64,000 bases of DNA, taken from Callaeas wilsoni (taxonomy: Eukaryota > Chordata > Aves > Passeriformes > Callaeidae). The stretch lies in assembly GCA_013398955.1 (NCBI GenBank), contig VWPU01002878.1, positions 1 to 64,000 on the forward strand. The letters run 5' to 3'. The translations under genes were made by a program, and so were the position numbers. Shown piece by piece: positions 12,966 through 26,899 of this stretch (position 1 is the stretch's first letter; every line of letters begins with the position of its first letter). The notes beneath the pieces were generated by a model that ran no database searches, was not told the origin of the DNA, and worked only from the letters and a program-made list of their open reading frames with translations.

Positions 12966-15900
12966 AGAACTGGTGACTTCTGCTTAATTTAAAGGAAAAA
13001 ATACTCTTGCCTCTTTTGCAGCCATCTTGGTTTTCATCCCTGAGCCTGCGGTAGTAATACATCCTGAAGTTTAAAACCGGCTCTGTGGATAAAGCTGCAT
13101 AACACCCTTAAGTGATAACCCAGAGACTCCACAGCAGTGATTAGACCGCGTGGTGTGTTTGTTCATTCATGCTTTAAGGTTGCGACAGTAGAAGTTCACA
13201 ACAACTTCCCTGTGTTTATCTGCTCAGTAAAATCTACTGTAGGTGAAACTGAGGCTTTCATAGCTGTGCACCTGACCAGGCTGAAGTACTTCTCCTGGTT
13301 CCTATTCTTCTAGTTAAACAGAAATTATTGCAGGCAGCCGATACATGGTTATTATCACCATTCCCTACTCTCTTTAACTCATGTGCCTATTCCAAAACCT
13401 TTTTCCTTCAAAAACGTATTTTTCTCAAAGTAGTAATTTGTTAAGCCGTCTGATTCTTGTACCTTAATTCAGATGTTCATAATGCCCAAGGAAGTCCTAG
13501 CCTGAAAAAGGATGGTAATGAGTAGCTAGGTGGAGAGGGAGCTGTGGACGGGAAACTCTTTGGGAGCTACATGCCTATAACTTAATTTGGAAGCTGCTGT
13601 TGTGTAATTGTGACCTGAGAGGCTGGAAAAGAAAAGCTACTAGACTTTAATTAGTAACAAATAGTGTGAAAATGCTTGTGCCCTTGAGACTTAAGCTGGC
13701 CTGTCTCAACTTTCACAAGATCTTTGTCACCATGGAGCACTGATGGGTGCATGGGCTGGGAGGAGTTACTCTGGAGCTCCCTTTAGGTGCTGAAACTACA
13801 AGTGTTTAGTTTGGGGAGTGTGGGAATGGTAAAAAGAAGATAGAAAATAGCATAAACTCTAGATACTGTTACAGAGTTACTTATGCTATGGCATTAATAT
13901 AGAAAAAATACTCGATCATTGTAATGGGCATGTAACAGTAAGCTGTTCTTGGGAGACTTCTTACTCGGTTAAGAGATGACAAGTTTTGGAAAAGATCTCA
14001 GGCCTTAAGCTGAGGAAAAGATGGTGAAGAGTATTTGACTGTTAGGAAAATATGAAAGTAAAACTTCCTTGATCTCACTGTAGTTGATATTTTCTTAAAA
14101 TAATTTGGGGCATGTTAATGTAATGGTTTCTATGTCTGTTTTAAAATATCAGGAGAATGGTGAGAGAATATTCCATAGAAGAGTGGGAGTCCTTGGCTGA
14201 AAGAGAAACTTGAGTAGTTGATATCATGTGCTTGAAGTCACGTGTTGTAATGTGTCCTTCTGTGGTTTCTGAGCTGGTGGCTGAGGGAGAGCAGGCTATA
14301 AATACTTTTCTGTTCTCCACTTATGTGGTCAGTTAAAGTTTGATCAAACTTTTATTTAGAACTTGACCACTAAATTGGCAAATTAAGCCAGCTTTCCTGT
14401 TTCTGATGTGAGTTTATTCTTTAAAAAAAAAGGCAGAGTGAATCTATCTGCTCCTGCTTAAGTGTTTTAAATTGGGATGCACTCACTCTTAAGAGACATG
14501 TTCTAAAAGAGGATCTGAAAGTTTTGGTAGACTATTCTAGGAGGAAGATTTTTCTTCTCTTTGGAGTAGACTTCTGAAGAATTAATGATATTCCTTTGGA
14601 AAGGCTGAGCCCAGTACAGTTCCTTTACATAAAACAATCTTTGCTAAAAATGTTTATTTTTATTAGCAAATGTACTAAAACACCTGGTCTTATTTTGCAC
14701 TGTTCATGGATGTTTCCATTAGCCTTTAAAATACTGGAGACGTTCCTGAAAAGGCTTAATTCTGAGCCTAAGCTCAGACTAGATAACAGAAAGTATACAA
14801 CCCTTGCTCTGGAAGGCATCTAACAGCCTCTCTTGGCTTGCTAAAGCTGTTTGTCCAGCTTTTGCTTCCTCTGCAGATGGTTCAGGATGCTCTGTTTCTC
14901 CATGCACAATGTCAGAATAATGAATTGATCTTTAAGTCCAAATGCATCCTATTCCAGTGCCTCAATTTCCCTTTAGTGCTGCCTTGGGTAATCTTACTAT
15001 GATGTCTGTTTCTTCTGTAAAGGCTTTCTTAAAGGTCTTTTTCTGCTCAGACTTCCTGGTTCATTGTTCCACAGTTATTGTCCTCCTTGAGCCCACACTG
15101 TGCCAGGGAGGTCTCTGCAGTTCTTTGCCCTAGCTTGTCTGTCTCCTTGTATGCATCCCTACTGAGGAGTTACAGGAAACAACACAGTGAACTCCAAATG
15201 AGTTCTCGTGGCCTAACAGAAACATTGCCTTCCTTCCCACAGTCTGCTCTGGATCATCTGATCCCCAGCTGACCAGATCAGCTGTTGCTGTGTGGGGCCT
15301 TATACAGGAAGGATAAATTGACCCTTGCTTCCTTTGGAGATCCTACTGCTTTGGGTGTTTGGAAAACTACAGCCAACAAAGCCTGCTTTCGTTATCTCCC
15401 TCAAACTGAGCTGAAGTGTATGTACGAGGGGATTATGCCACACTAGCTTACTAAATATATTTTTGCATGACAGTCTTATACTAAAAAGAAAAACACAATG
15501 ATAGCTATCTCCAGTAATGACAGGAGTACCTTCTCTTAGTGGACATCAGTGCCAGAACTTTATTTTAGTACCTTCGAAGTCATTAGTACAGAAAACAGTG
15601 CTGCAGCTGTCTTGGCAGGCTGTACTAGGAAGAAGTGCAGTTCCTAATTTAGTGTGTATCTGATTGATGCATTTGAAAGTGGCAATTCAGCCTGGCAGCA
15701 AAAGAGGATTGGAAGCGGGTGCTGAGCACAGTAGGGTTTAGCTTATGGTAGCTCAGGGCTACTTCATTCTGTACAAAGGGGAAACGTTAGTGTGTTCACC
15801 CTGTGCCCTCAGAGAAATGGATTGCAGGATGGTCAGTGTTGCAGCCTGGTTGCTTGTTGCCAGAAGGAGTTGAAAAATAAAGGTATATTTTGAAATAGGT

Positions 15901-18900
15901 GCCTTGCTCTCTTGAACCTTTGGAACTTTGACTGGCCTACTAGCTGTGAAGCAAGTTTTGTACCTGGGAGAACCACCTGAAAACATTCTCAACCAGCGTT
16001 TATTGGTCTGTCCAGATCTGGTTTAGATTTTGGGTTATCTGTATAATGATCTGGTGCTTAGGCTGGGAAGCTTTTGTGAGGGAACTGGTTGCTGTTGGGT
16101 CACTTCAAATAAAACTTAAAATCTGGAAGCTTGTTCTTACAGGCACATGATTTTCAGGAGCTGTGATACTTAAAACTGTCTTGTAGTTTTATAGAGACAG
16201 CAAGAGCCTGAGGGAAGCATGTTCCTTTGGCCTCTTACTAGAGACTCATGGGGAAACATGGTTGCATTGCAGCGTGTGCTGAGGCCTGCCAGACCCCAGG
16301 AATTGTGGTTATTGATGCAGTGCAAGATTTATCTCCTCGATTAGGATAAATCTGGAAGTTGCAGTGGGATTGCTGAGTCTCATCATTGTTCTGTGTGCCT
16401 GTTGCCTTGACACATGGCTATATGACTGTGACCAGGACAGCTGTGTGAAAAGCTTGGTGAAAAAATAGATTTAGTAAAGCTGAAACGTTCCTTGGGTGGC
16501 AGGGGATGTGCTGTTGAGGAAAGTGTTGTGTTAAGGCTCCTACAGTCTTCATCTTAGGGCTTTTTTTGTAGCTGTAACACACCTAGTTAGGCTTGCTGTT
16601 CTGAAGCTAGAAGTGTTGCTGGCGGAGGGGGATAGATACACTTTCATTGCATGCATGGAGTTGGTAAACGCTTGTGACCTTTTTAGGTTTGTAACATATG
16701 CCAGTGGAAAGCTTGGAAAAACATTGGCTTTTTGCTTCACTAAAAATGTTTTCTTAATTTTTTTTTTTCAGGTAGTGACAAATGTCCATTTTGTAGAAAA
16801 CTATTTGATGCATGTTGACCTTAAAGCAAAGGGTTAAGCTGTCTCACGTGGCTGCTTTTTGTCCTGGAAAGAATCAGCAGTGAAAGTTAGGCTGTCAGCT
16901 TTGTTTGCATTTCCCAGCTATTGTGCACTTGCCAGCATCTTTTAAATGTTTTAAATGTAGCTTTTGTACTTTTCTAACGCATAACATTTGTATGCAGTGG
17001 TTTTTGTGAGGATGCCAGAACAGCCATATAGTAAATATTTAATAAGAATAATAAAGATTTCTTGTTCTCAGTGGGCTAAGTTCTGATCTAAAGGAAGTGA
17101 AATTGCCATTTTAAATTATTTATGAAATGCTGCACATAAGGAGGTATGGTTTGTTTGCTTTATTATATGTAGATGGCAGGAGTAAAGGTCTCAGTTTAGT
17201 TAAGACATAAATGGTGTGGGTGGGTTTTAAGCATGATAAAAACCTCAGTAATCCTACTTTTATGGCTGTGAGGGATATAGCCTCATCCAAAATGGTAGCT
17301 GTAGTACAGGTTGGATGATGGAAATTCTCCTGTTGCTCCATACTTCAGCTGACTCAATTTTTGGAGACCTCACTTTGTAGCCCTTTACCTGAAAAGCATG
17401 AACTGTTTGCTTGAAAGTCTTAATAACGAAACTGTCACTTGTGCAGAAAAAAAAATTTTTAAGATGGTAGACATGTCTATCAGCTCTCATGGGAACATGA
17501 ATTTCCCTTGTGCTTTACTAGTACTGAAAGAGAAATGATTATTGGTATATCTGTAACTTCAGTGTAAGGAGAAAGAAAGTGAAGCAGGTGTGGTTGATGC
17601 TTTGAGCATCTAACGAAACATGCTAAAAGTATTCTCTCTTCTTTGTTCAAAATGCAAAAGGGACTAGGGAAGAAGTGAACAGAAACAATGAGGTGTGGAA
17701 AATAAAGGAGACTAAAGTTGTTACAGAAGGAAAAAAAAAAAAGAAACCAATGGGAGAATCCCTCTGTCCTGAGACATAAAGCTTCAAGTGCAAGTCCTTG
17801 GATGTTAAGTCAGTTGAGACACCCTCTATCTGTCCCTTCTCCCCTCCCTATTACTGTTTGATTTCTGTTGTGTGGAATGAAGAGTGTTAAGGAGAAATGT
17901 GAAAATTTCTGAAGATTCTGAAGTAGGGGCTTACTGGGTTTTCACAGTAAGGACCCAGTATTTGAGGAGTTAGCTCTCTGCAAAGAGTGGGCTTTCTATC
18001 AACATTACCATTTTCACAAGTATTTGTTTTATTGTGGGTATTTGGTTGTTGGATTTTTTGTTCATTTGTTTTCCCTGGGGACCACAGCTCTCTTCAGGGA
18101 TAGTAAATATTTATTTCAAAACTGAATCAGTGCTAGTGATGTACTGTGGTGGCCTTTACCCAGCTCGCTGTAGACCTTTAAATGTAGTGCTGGTCTGGTG
18201 AGAAGCTCCTGTAGTTTTTAGAGCATTTAAAAAAAAAAGAATGAGCAAGATTGCCTGGCAAACAAGTAAGGGCTGTACGTGAGAGGAATAATGCTTCTTT
18301 AAAGTGAAAAGCTCAAGCATGCTTTTTAACATACTTCAACTTCGCAGTTTACTTTTGATGTTGGGATTTTCTTTTACTTCCTAGTATTAATTTTCTTTCT
18401 TGCTTATTATGCTCCAAACAAGAAACTAAGTTGTCTTTTATAAGCTTGAGTGTATCTGGAGTGAAAACACATTGTTATATTTAAAACCACATGAATATGT
18501 TCTGCAACTTTTAATATAAATTATCCAAACTCACTTCTTCACATATGAGGAAAGAGATTCAAAGTAGTACCCCTGGAAGTTAAGCTCCATTAAAAAAAAC
18601 AAACCAAAACAACAAGTTCCTGCTTTTATATTGTATCTCAGTGGGTTTGCAGTTCTTTCTTCCTCTGTTTTCTGTTAAACCCATTCTAAAGCCCTTGGTG
18701 TGTGCTTATATCTGGCTGGCTGTTTTCCACTTCTGTAGAAGGTGAGCTTTCAAAATAGTAGTTCAAGGCACAAACATTGTATTTCTCTTCAAATAATGCT
18801 ACCTCTGAAAATGCGGATAATTACTTTGTTTTATGAGCCTATTTTATTTTTTTAAATTTGGGCAAGATAGAGCAAATCCTTGCTATTCAGAGGCTTTTAA

Positions 18901-21900
18901 AAAAAAATTTAGAGTATGAGGTGGTCTTAATAAGTAGACATGAATATTATTGAATATGTTACTGCAATGTTAAAAAGGCTTTAATGATGGGGGTTTTTTA
19001 ATTCACTAGGTATGACTTAAATCTACTGTGGTTTGCTTTAAAATGTCTTCATGTCTTTGGGGGGATTGAAATAGAGCTTGCGCGTTAACTTTCTACAGTT
19101 GTTGTGCGTGCTGTATCTTTAATGAAAGACATGATAGGAGATGTGTGTATGTTAATGTTAGTGGACCTGGAGAGAGTTACTGGACTTTGTGTTCTGAAAC
19201 ATTCTGTGAAATAGACTTGACAGTTTATTTTAAGCTGTTTCCTATTGGGGCAATAAAGATAAAATTGTATACTGTGAGTTTATGTATGTGTATATAAACA
19301 TACACGTATAAAACTCTTTTTGTGGAAACAAATTGCATATTGTAGGTACCAAAGATGTAGATGTTCACAGGAGAAAATGAAATATGAGAGCTGTCACTGT
19401 TTAAAGTCTCCATATTTCTCTTCTAAGTAGCCGTTTCCATTTCCCTTATTTGAATGCACCAGTTCTGCTTCTGAAATAATTTCTCAGTTTCCCAAATAAT
19501 AAAATGTGTTTGGTTTTGTTTTGCATGTGTTTTTTAAATGTTGCTTCCCATGTCTGCTGCAGAAAAAGCAAATGGCTTTAACAAAAGAAACAGTCAATTT
19601 CTGACTCATGTCTGGTTGAATCCACATTTGGGTTTTTCTTCTTCTGTGTCTGAGCTTCTGAGGAACCTGTTTCTTTCCTGGGTTTCATGCTCAAGGGTCT
19701 TTTATAAGCAAATGTTTGCAGTTCCCTGCTGTCCTTTCTTGTCTTGAATTTTGAGACCTCTTCTTGGCTTTTAGCATAGTCTGTTAGTTTGCTCTTTTTG
19801 TAGGAAGGCTCATTATTTCCTCCACTTTGGAGGAAAATCCTGTCTCTTATGTAGGAGCCTTTCTGTTCAGGGCTGCCTCAAAGTCTGTTTACCACCACAG
19901 CAGAAATGATATGACTTAGGGTCTTAAGTGGGTTGTTTTTGTTAAAACTTAACTTTATGTATGCTTATGATTCTTCAAAGTGCCAAAATGGGTTTGCTTG
20001 TAGAGATTGAAGTGTTGAAACACTCATAACATTGAGCCAAACATAAATTCCACCAGTTTTGCTCTGCGTATATGCAGAATAACTTCAGAATATGCTCTTC
20101 TTTCAGTGGAACCTTTGGGATTTTTTTGTCGGGTGTTTGCTGGTTTTTTGTTTGATTGTTTATTTGTGGTTTTCGTTAGTGTGAGTTTTTATGGGTTTTC
20201 TTTTTTTCTGTGTAAGGTGATGGTAAGAAAGGAACATTGAAATAAAGTACTGTTCTTGCTAGGTTTCACCTCTTCTTATTTCAAGCAGTTAAACTTACTA
20301 GCTTAGATAACTTTCTGATTAAAAAAATCATCCTAGAGAAAGGGTAATAAAGTAGATTGTTCCAAAATGGTTAATAATCAGCAAGCTCTGCTTTCAAGCT
20401 ATAAACAGCATTGTCCATTTAGCAAATACTTTTGTTGTAGGTCTTAGTACTCTTGAATATTTTTGTTTGGCTAGTTGCAGGTGCATGCAGACTTGTGTTG
20501 TCTCTGAGGTCTCTACATGCTTTCTTTGTTCTAATGTGGGTCATGCATTTACCAGTTCTGATATAATATAAACAATTCTCATGGAAAAGCAGTAGGTAAG
20601 TGAAGACTTAGACTTGGGTATGGAAGGGAAGCAGGGAGGGAGCAAAACCTAAAAAATTATGCAAACCAGTTGTTTATCAGAGCATATCATGTCGTGGACT
20701 TGGACTTTAATTTCATACTTCAGCTATTTAAAATGTTTGAAGAATTAAATACTTGGCAGTGTTAATCAGCTTAAGTGTACATTTAAAAATTAAATCCAAG
20801 AGAGTGCTTAGACCCAGTTCCACAGGTTGTTTGCTGAGACCCTTACTGAGAGGTGCTGTTCCCTGTATGAAGAGAACTCTTTCTGTAACCTAGGAATCTG
20901 GACAGTATTGGGGCATCAGGAAGTGTGAGAAACTAAGAGAAGTAAGGATTGTTTTTCTGGTTGTTTCTGCAGAAGTCCCTGAAGGCTCCTGTTGCAGCAT
21001 AGTTAGTTCGAAGGATGCCTCCCTGATGTGAAGTGTGCTTTGTTCTCTTAATTAGCAATATTGCCATTTACCACAGTGCTAACATTAGACTCCTCTGCTA
21101 CTACCGCGATACATGATAAAAGCCCAATCAGTAGAAGCAACTGCTCAGATAATAATGACTCCTTCCTACAGTGCCATATTTATAACATTGGTGACCTGGA
21201 GTAATGTGACTCTTGGACTGATACTGCTGCAGTAGAGATGGATATAAATGAGGAAGGAAAAAAGTGTTGCCTGCATAAAGAAAATATTTTCTAGAATCAA
21301 CACAAGGTTTCCACTCCTTTGTATTTTCTGAATCTGGTAGCATTGTGAACTACCATGTCATTTAATAAGAGGTAAAGTTGCTTAAGTATGGTTAAGTAAA
21401 TTATTTGAACTTAGGATGGAGCTTTGGTAATTTTCTTGTCAGTTACTGCCCTTTACTGCACTCTTGAAAAAAAACCCCTGTGTTTTAATCTTAGAGGATA
21501 AATCCCTCACAATGTATTGCAATGGTACATACAGATGTTACCCTACTTCTGTGTATTTAAAAAGGAAAAAAAAAAAATCCCTTTTTGCTCTAGCAATTTC
21601 AGGATGTGCCTCTGATGTAATATCTGCTTCTTGTGTGTGCATGTTTGACGCTTTTATATTGTAATGCATCCTGCATGCTGCTGTTATGCATTGTGGAAAG
21701 TAGCTTCACTGTCTCCATTACTGACACAGCTTTCTAATGTCTGATGGAATGGCCTTGCCTTTGTGTTCTCCAGCGGCAATACTGTCTGTGAAGCATCCTT
21801 CCTTTTAGCTGGTATGATACACTAGCAGAGCCTGCTTCAAGGGAAAAGTGTTGCTCTCATTTCTGCAGTCATCAGGCCTCTTACAGAGAAAGTGGAGCTT

Positions 21901-24804
21901 GACAAGTGTCTCCCACTGGCAAGTAAACATTTGTTCATTGAAATTTTTGGGTCTGTATCTGAATTGTTCTTAAATTCTATTTTTTTTGTCTAAGACAAAT
22001 CTAAGACACCAAAAATGAAGGAAGGACACTCAGTGGGGTCTAGCATGCAGGTTATACTTCTCAAGAACAAGTTTATACTGGTTTGAACCTTGAGAGTAAA
22101 AGGCAGAAGCAAAGATTGAGTTATTACATCAGGCCATCTGAGCATCTTGGAGCTGAAAATGGCATGCAGCTAATAGCTTTACTTTCCCAAGAGACCTTGA
22201 AGAATAGAGGGACTAAAATAATAAAATTGTTAGATATGTAGGTAGCAATTGTAGTTTTGTTACAAAACAAGATTATTAATTTTTTTTGGTGTTCCAACTG
22301 TGTCAAAGTTTGTAGACTAAACTGTAAGAAGGCAGCTGTTTAGCTATTCATGCCTGGTTCGTAGGAGGGTAAGCTGTTATGTATGCAGTTGGTATCAGAT
22401 TAATTAAAGCTTTGTAGAAACAGACATGTGTGGCCCCACCCCAGTCCCATATGTAAATCATTTAATACATTCAAGAATTCTTGTAATTTTGACCTTGGGA
22501 GATTAGCTAGGTCAGTACTGGGCATGCTTGAAGACTTACCAAGGAAGTAAATGCTAGTGAATTGCTGTCTCTGTTTCCAGATCTGGTTGAGCTGGAGGAG
22601 TTTATTTCCTATGCAAGGTGAACAGAGAGTCCTAGACAGGATAAGCAACTTAGCCAGGGTCCCTCAAACCTAGTGGTGACAGTGAAAACTAGAATTTGCC
22701 TAGTGAATGCTCTCAATAAGACTAGGCTTTCTGATAAAACTGATAACCTAAAATGAAGGTTTTAATCTTTCAGCACCATCTGTTGTGCAGGGCAGCAGCA
22801 GGTGACCTGTCCATGGAGAGGACTGGCAGAAGTGTCTGGGTGTGCTGCAGGGTGGGAGGAGCTCTGATGGCAGCGAAAGCACTGTGGAGTTACTTACCTG
22901 CTACCACTTTCTCCCTACCTGATTTCCATTCAACCAGTATCCAAATGTTGGCGCTGAGAAGTCTGTACTTAAAGACAGATTAAGAAAAGACATATCTTTG
23001 CCTAATGTTGTATAATTACTTAGTATGTTCACGCTGAGATTTCAGATCAGCTGCAAGTATCTGAATTTCTCATTTTTACTACTGTCACTTTCTTTAAAAG
23101 GCTCAGGCAAGTAACACAGCTCAAGCTTAGGATGTCTAGCTTTGACTCCTAAGGTTTGCAGAGCTAAGTGATATGATACTCTAATTGCTTATTGCACTTG
23201 CATCAATGTATCAAAGTTACTATACCATTCTAATCTCACACATGATTTGTCTGTCTACTTCAACTGTACTCAGATACCTGCATGTGATAACTCTAGTGGT
23301 TGGTGATAAGGTAATGCACAGCTCAGCTGTAACTTCATGTGTTAACTGGAAAAAACTGGAAAAAGCAGAGAATGCTTGTATGAAAAACTAAGTTTTCCCT
23401 TCTCCAAAATCAAGTTGTTGATTTTAGCTAACAAATGAAAGCAAACTCCAGCTACTACTTTTGAGCTGTTTTTATGTGGGGGAGCGGCATATCTTTGGGC
23501 TTATGGATTTCTTTAAGAGACCTCCCTGCTAGGTGAGCACCTGAGAGTCGTCCAATTTGTTGTTTTGATTGTAGTGCCTACAGTAAAGGAGTCTGCAGTG
23601 GATGGGAGAGCAGTCCTCTGCTTCTTCTGTGCGGGTGCTGTGCAGAGTTGGTGAGCAGTCTCTGGCTTTCCTCACCTTATAGGTAGTGCTATTCAGACTT
23701 CACCTTTTTTTTTCTTGTGACTGTTTATGATTTCACTGGCTGAAATGCAAGTTTTACATGTTGGGGCATGCTGAAGTGTGTATATCACCAGCTATGCTTA
23801 CAAAGGTGTTTTTTCTGTAGAAGAGGGGAGGAAAGACATTGCTTTGAGCAAAGCAGAAACTGGCAGGGTTGAACAGTGTCAGAATAGCAATGAAACTCCT
23901 CTAATTTTGAGGTTGAGGGTTCTGTTTGATTGCTTTCTATACCTTTAGATACTCAAGTATTTCTTCTAATCACAAGAAAGAGTTAAAATAGAGCAAAACA
24001 GAAAAACTGTGGTTAAAAAATTTAGTTCTGTTTAACAGCATTATTTATTATAGGTAGTTTTCTAGTCATGATAGTTTTTGAAAACAATAAAACCAAGAAG
24101 TCTTCAAACTCTTGGAAAAATTTATCATGCTTAAATAACTAGACAAAGACTCTAATTCTCTGTCCTTCTAGAAGCAATGACTATATAATCTGACAAAAAA
24201 GGAGCATACTGTAATCTAATATGTCATTTTTGGTGTAATAAGAAGGCTATTCCATGCTCTACTTCCTTTCATGCTATTAATAAGAGGCTGCCACATTATA
24301 TTACTTTGTTCCTGAGCTGTGAGTTAAATTTTTCACCCTTCAAGCAGGCCAAATTCAGTGATCTGATGCCCACTACATTTATTTCATATACAAAGTCAGA
24401 TGAAGTGACAGAATAGCTGCGAGTTATGAAACTTTGACATTTCAAGAGGATGCAACAAAAGGCATCAGACTTTGACAGCTAGTGAGCTACATCAGAAACG
24501 CCTGACAGAATGTGAAGGTTGCACTGTAGTTTAATTTGATGTGTTAATAAATGGGATGCCAGTAATTTGCTCTGTGCTAACATTTTTAATGGAAGCATAT
24601 ATCTAAATATGTGGAAAGCATATCCCACCCAGAGAGCATCTGAGCCGAAATCAGTTTGAGACCATAAACAAGGATTGCCAGTTGCCATATTCTTGCTGAA
24701 CTTTGGGCATTTGCTAACACCTGCTGTCAGTGCAGGTAACTTTCTCTGCTGTTTTGTTTCAATCAAGTGTGATTTTCTCAGGACTATTATGATAAGACAT
24801 GAGA
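12966..24804. other. Intron 1 sequence without recognised genes
   Basis: This is AT-rich sequence dense in stop codons. It contains A-rich runs (for example 17730-17742 and 21566-21577), T/G-rich stretches near 20125-20210, and a weak MIR-like patch at 22640-22705. No exon, RNA gene or long repeat was recognised. The open frames here are short and have no recognisable protein motifs. Confidence 0.6.
22640..22705 (-). mobile_element. Possible MIR-like SINE remnant
   Basis: The sequence resembles the complement of the MIR core (an ACTTAGCC-AGGGTC-type block, then a CAGTG-like segment and an AACTAGAATT-like segment), as found in ancient amniote tRNA-derived SINEs. The match is by eye, diverged and lacks a clear tRNA-like head, so it may be coincidental. 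Confidence 0.3.
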
Positions 24805-24885
24805 TTATAGAATCATTCAGGCTGGAAAAGATCATAGAGTCCAGTCATTAACCTTACACTGCCAAATCCCCTACTGAACTGTAGT
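24805..24885 (-). mobile_element. CR1 LINE 3'-end fragment, antisense
   Basis: On the + strand the segment begins ATAGAATCATTCAGGCTGG and continues through an AAAAGATCAT and GAGTCCAGTCATTAACC pattern to a CACTGCCAAATCCC-like block. This is the reverse complement of an avian CR1 3' end, with the terminal ATTCTAT unit now at the left. The copy is about 80 bp, severely 5'-truncated and oriented opposite to ATP11A. The right boundary is uncertain because similarity fades gradually. Confidence 0.7.
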
Positions 24886-26899
24886 AAAGTGGAGTTGTAT
24901 TAATGCCATGCTGTTAGTAATTTCAAAACCCCAAGAAGTTCATATAGACCAGTGTGCAGACAGGTGTCTTAGCTTGCCAGTGAGAAGAGTTAAGCAATGA
25001 TGATAGAAAAGGGGAGTTGAAAGAAGCCAGTATTGAGCAAAAGACATGCTTCAGGTAAGCAACAAGCTTTTTGGGCATTCTGAAGAACAGTCTAGTAGTG
25101 TCAGAGAAGATGAATGGAGAGTGCTTGGGTATAGCGAGCTGGTGGTGACACTGAAATGGTTCTCATGACTGAGAAGGAGCTGTCATAGGGCAGTATTTGA
25201 GAAGCAGGATTGCTCAATGATGGTGGTGTGCTCCCAGGACTGGCAAAGGGGCTAAAAGGTTTTTCAGTGGAGAACTACTGGAAAGTGTAGGAATGAGCAG
25301 TGAATGGGCAGGTGAATTAAAAATGCAAGGATTCCCTTTTAGTCCCCGGGATTGGAGATGCACTCTGCCTGTTGTCAAAATCTGTAATGAAATATAAAAA
25401 GTATACTAGCTTTATTGTAATAAATTTTTTATCATTCCTTGAACTGAAAGCTGTAGAAGAAAAGAGTTTTTTTGGATAGTATTTCACTTAGTAATGAAAG
25501 GCCAAGGAAAATACTTCTGTCCCTTTTTATTGTTGCCTCTTTTCTGAATTTTAATGTATTGCCATATTAAGTCCTCTTAAATGGTATATAAAATGATGTC
25601 TAAAAATAGACAAGCTGATAAAGCATGGAATCTTGTATGCCTTTACCGAAATACTGTGTGCCTTTTGAAAAAGGTAGTAGACTGAAACAACTATTTTAAA
25701 ATGAGCATACTCATGCTATAAGTGTTTTGAGAAACTTGATGGAAGAGAAGCAATGAGACTGCAGTATCTGGGTGCGAATATGTAGGAATTGCATTACAAA
25801 TGAGTTGCTTTAGTAGAAAGATGCTATATGAGTAAGGAAAATGGGATAAAATAAGATACCTTAGTTTAGATGGATTGAAATACATCTTAAAAGGAGAAGG
25901 GGGTTAATACTGTTGCTCTTTTGTTGACTGTTTGATAGTGTAGCTATGCTGTTAGGTACGTAATCAGAATACAGACAATTACATAAAATGCTAGAAGACA
26001 TGAAAAGAAGAAAAGAAGTAAGTTTTGGTGAAAGTAGTACAGTTCATTTACTCAAAACAGAGGAGGAGGAACAAATCTTACTACTGAATGTGATGGAGAA
26101 AATATTTATTTCAGCTCTCAAGGATGGGTTTTGATTGTCTACCTCGATGCACAAAGAGGAAATGTTAGGCAATACAAGAAATCTGATTCAAGATGTTACT
26201 TGGCAGTTATCTTGAAAACATTACGTGTATTGTGTTGGTATATGGCATTCCTGTATGAACAAAAATACTCCCAGATTTTTAAATAAGACTTATTCTTCCC
26301 CTTCCCAAAAACTAAGTCAAGCCTCAGACTCAGTGAAGCCAAGTAAGAAGAAATGAAGAGGTAGAGCTGTGAATGCTGTTGGTCTTGCATGTCAAGACAA
26401 CAGATTGTAGACTTGGAAGTAACGTGTCAAAAAATTTAAAAAAACAACCAACAGGTTAAATAGAATGAAAAAAGCTGATGGTAGTAATCCGTCAAAGAGC
26501 AGAACTGTTTGAAGAATGACAGGTTTAAAATTAAAACCCGAAGATAATTACTGACATATCACAGACATTGGAAAGAATGTGAGGAAGGCTGTAGTCTGTT
26601 CAGTGGCCAGCACATCAGGGAATTCTTACAGAAGGTAAGAATCTATTACAGCAGACAAGCCACGGGAGTTTTATGCCGAAGTGTCCACTGTTGAGAGACT
26701 GTACATGAATTCTCAGACTGAAGAATTTCTTACAGGCATGGTCAACAAGATCTTTTTAATTAATGTGTTGAGAGGCAATCAGTATAAATGAATAGGATGG
26801 CATGCAAACCAGCTAAAATTTACTCAAGGTGTAAAATACCTCAGACGTGGAAGTGTCTGATTTTTTTGTTAGAAGTATGTAATCCATCACTTACAACAG
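24886..26899. other. Purine-rich intron 1 sequence
   Basis: No gene is recognised. The + strand is noticeably rich in A and G over much of this interval (for example around 25980-26040 and 26440-26660). Because the decayed LINE at 26900-27740 lies directly downstream, part of this stretch could be its more degraded 5' coding portion, but no motif confirms this. Confidence 0.4.

Noticed and set aside
16745..16775. Strong T-tract followed by CAG, like a splice acceptor
   Set aside because: The following frame (to 16837) has no ATP11A or other recognisable sequence and no matching donor. Such cryptic acceptors are common in long introns.
22350..22370. GGTTCG motif resembling a tRNA T-arm
   Set aside because: No A box, acceptor stem or cloverleaf could be built around it.
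23091..23160. Second possible MIR-like stretch (AAGTAACACAGCTC)
   Set aside because: Similarity is limited to a short core; it cannot be distinguished from chance by eye.
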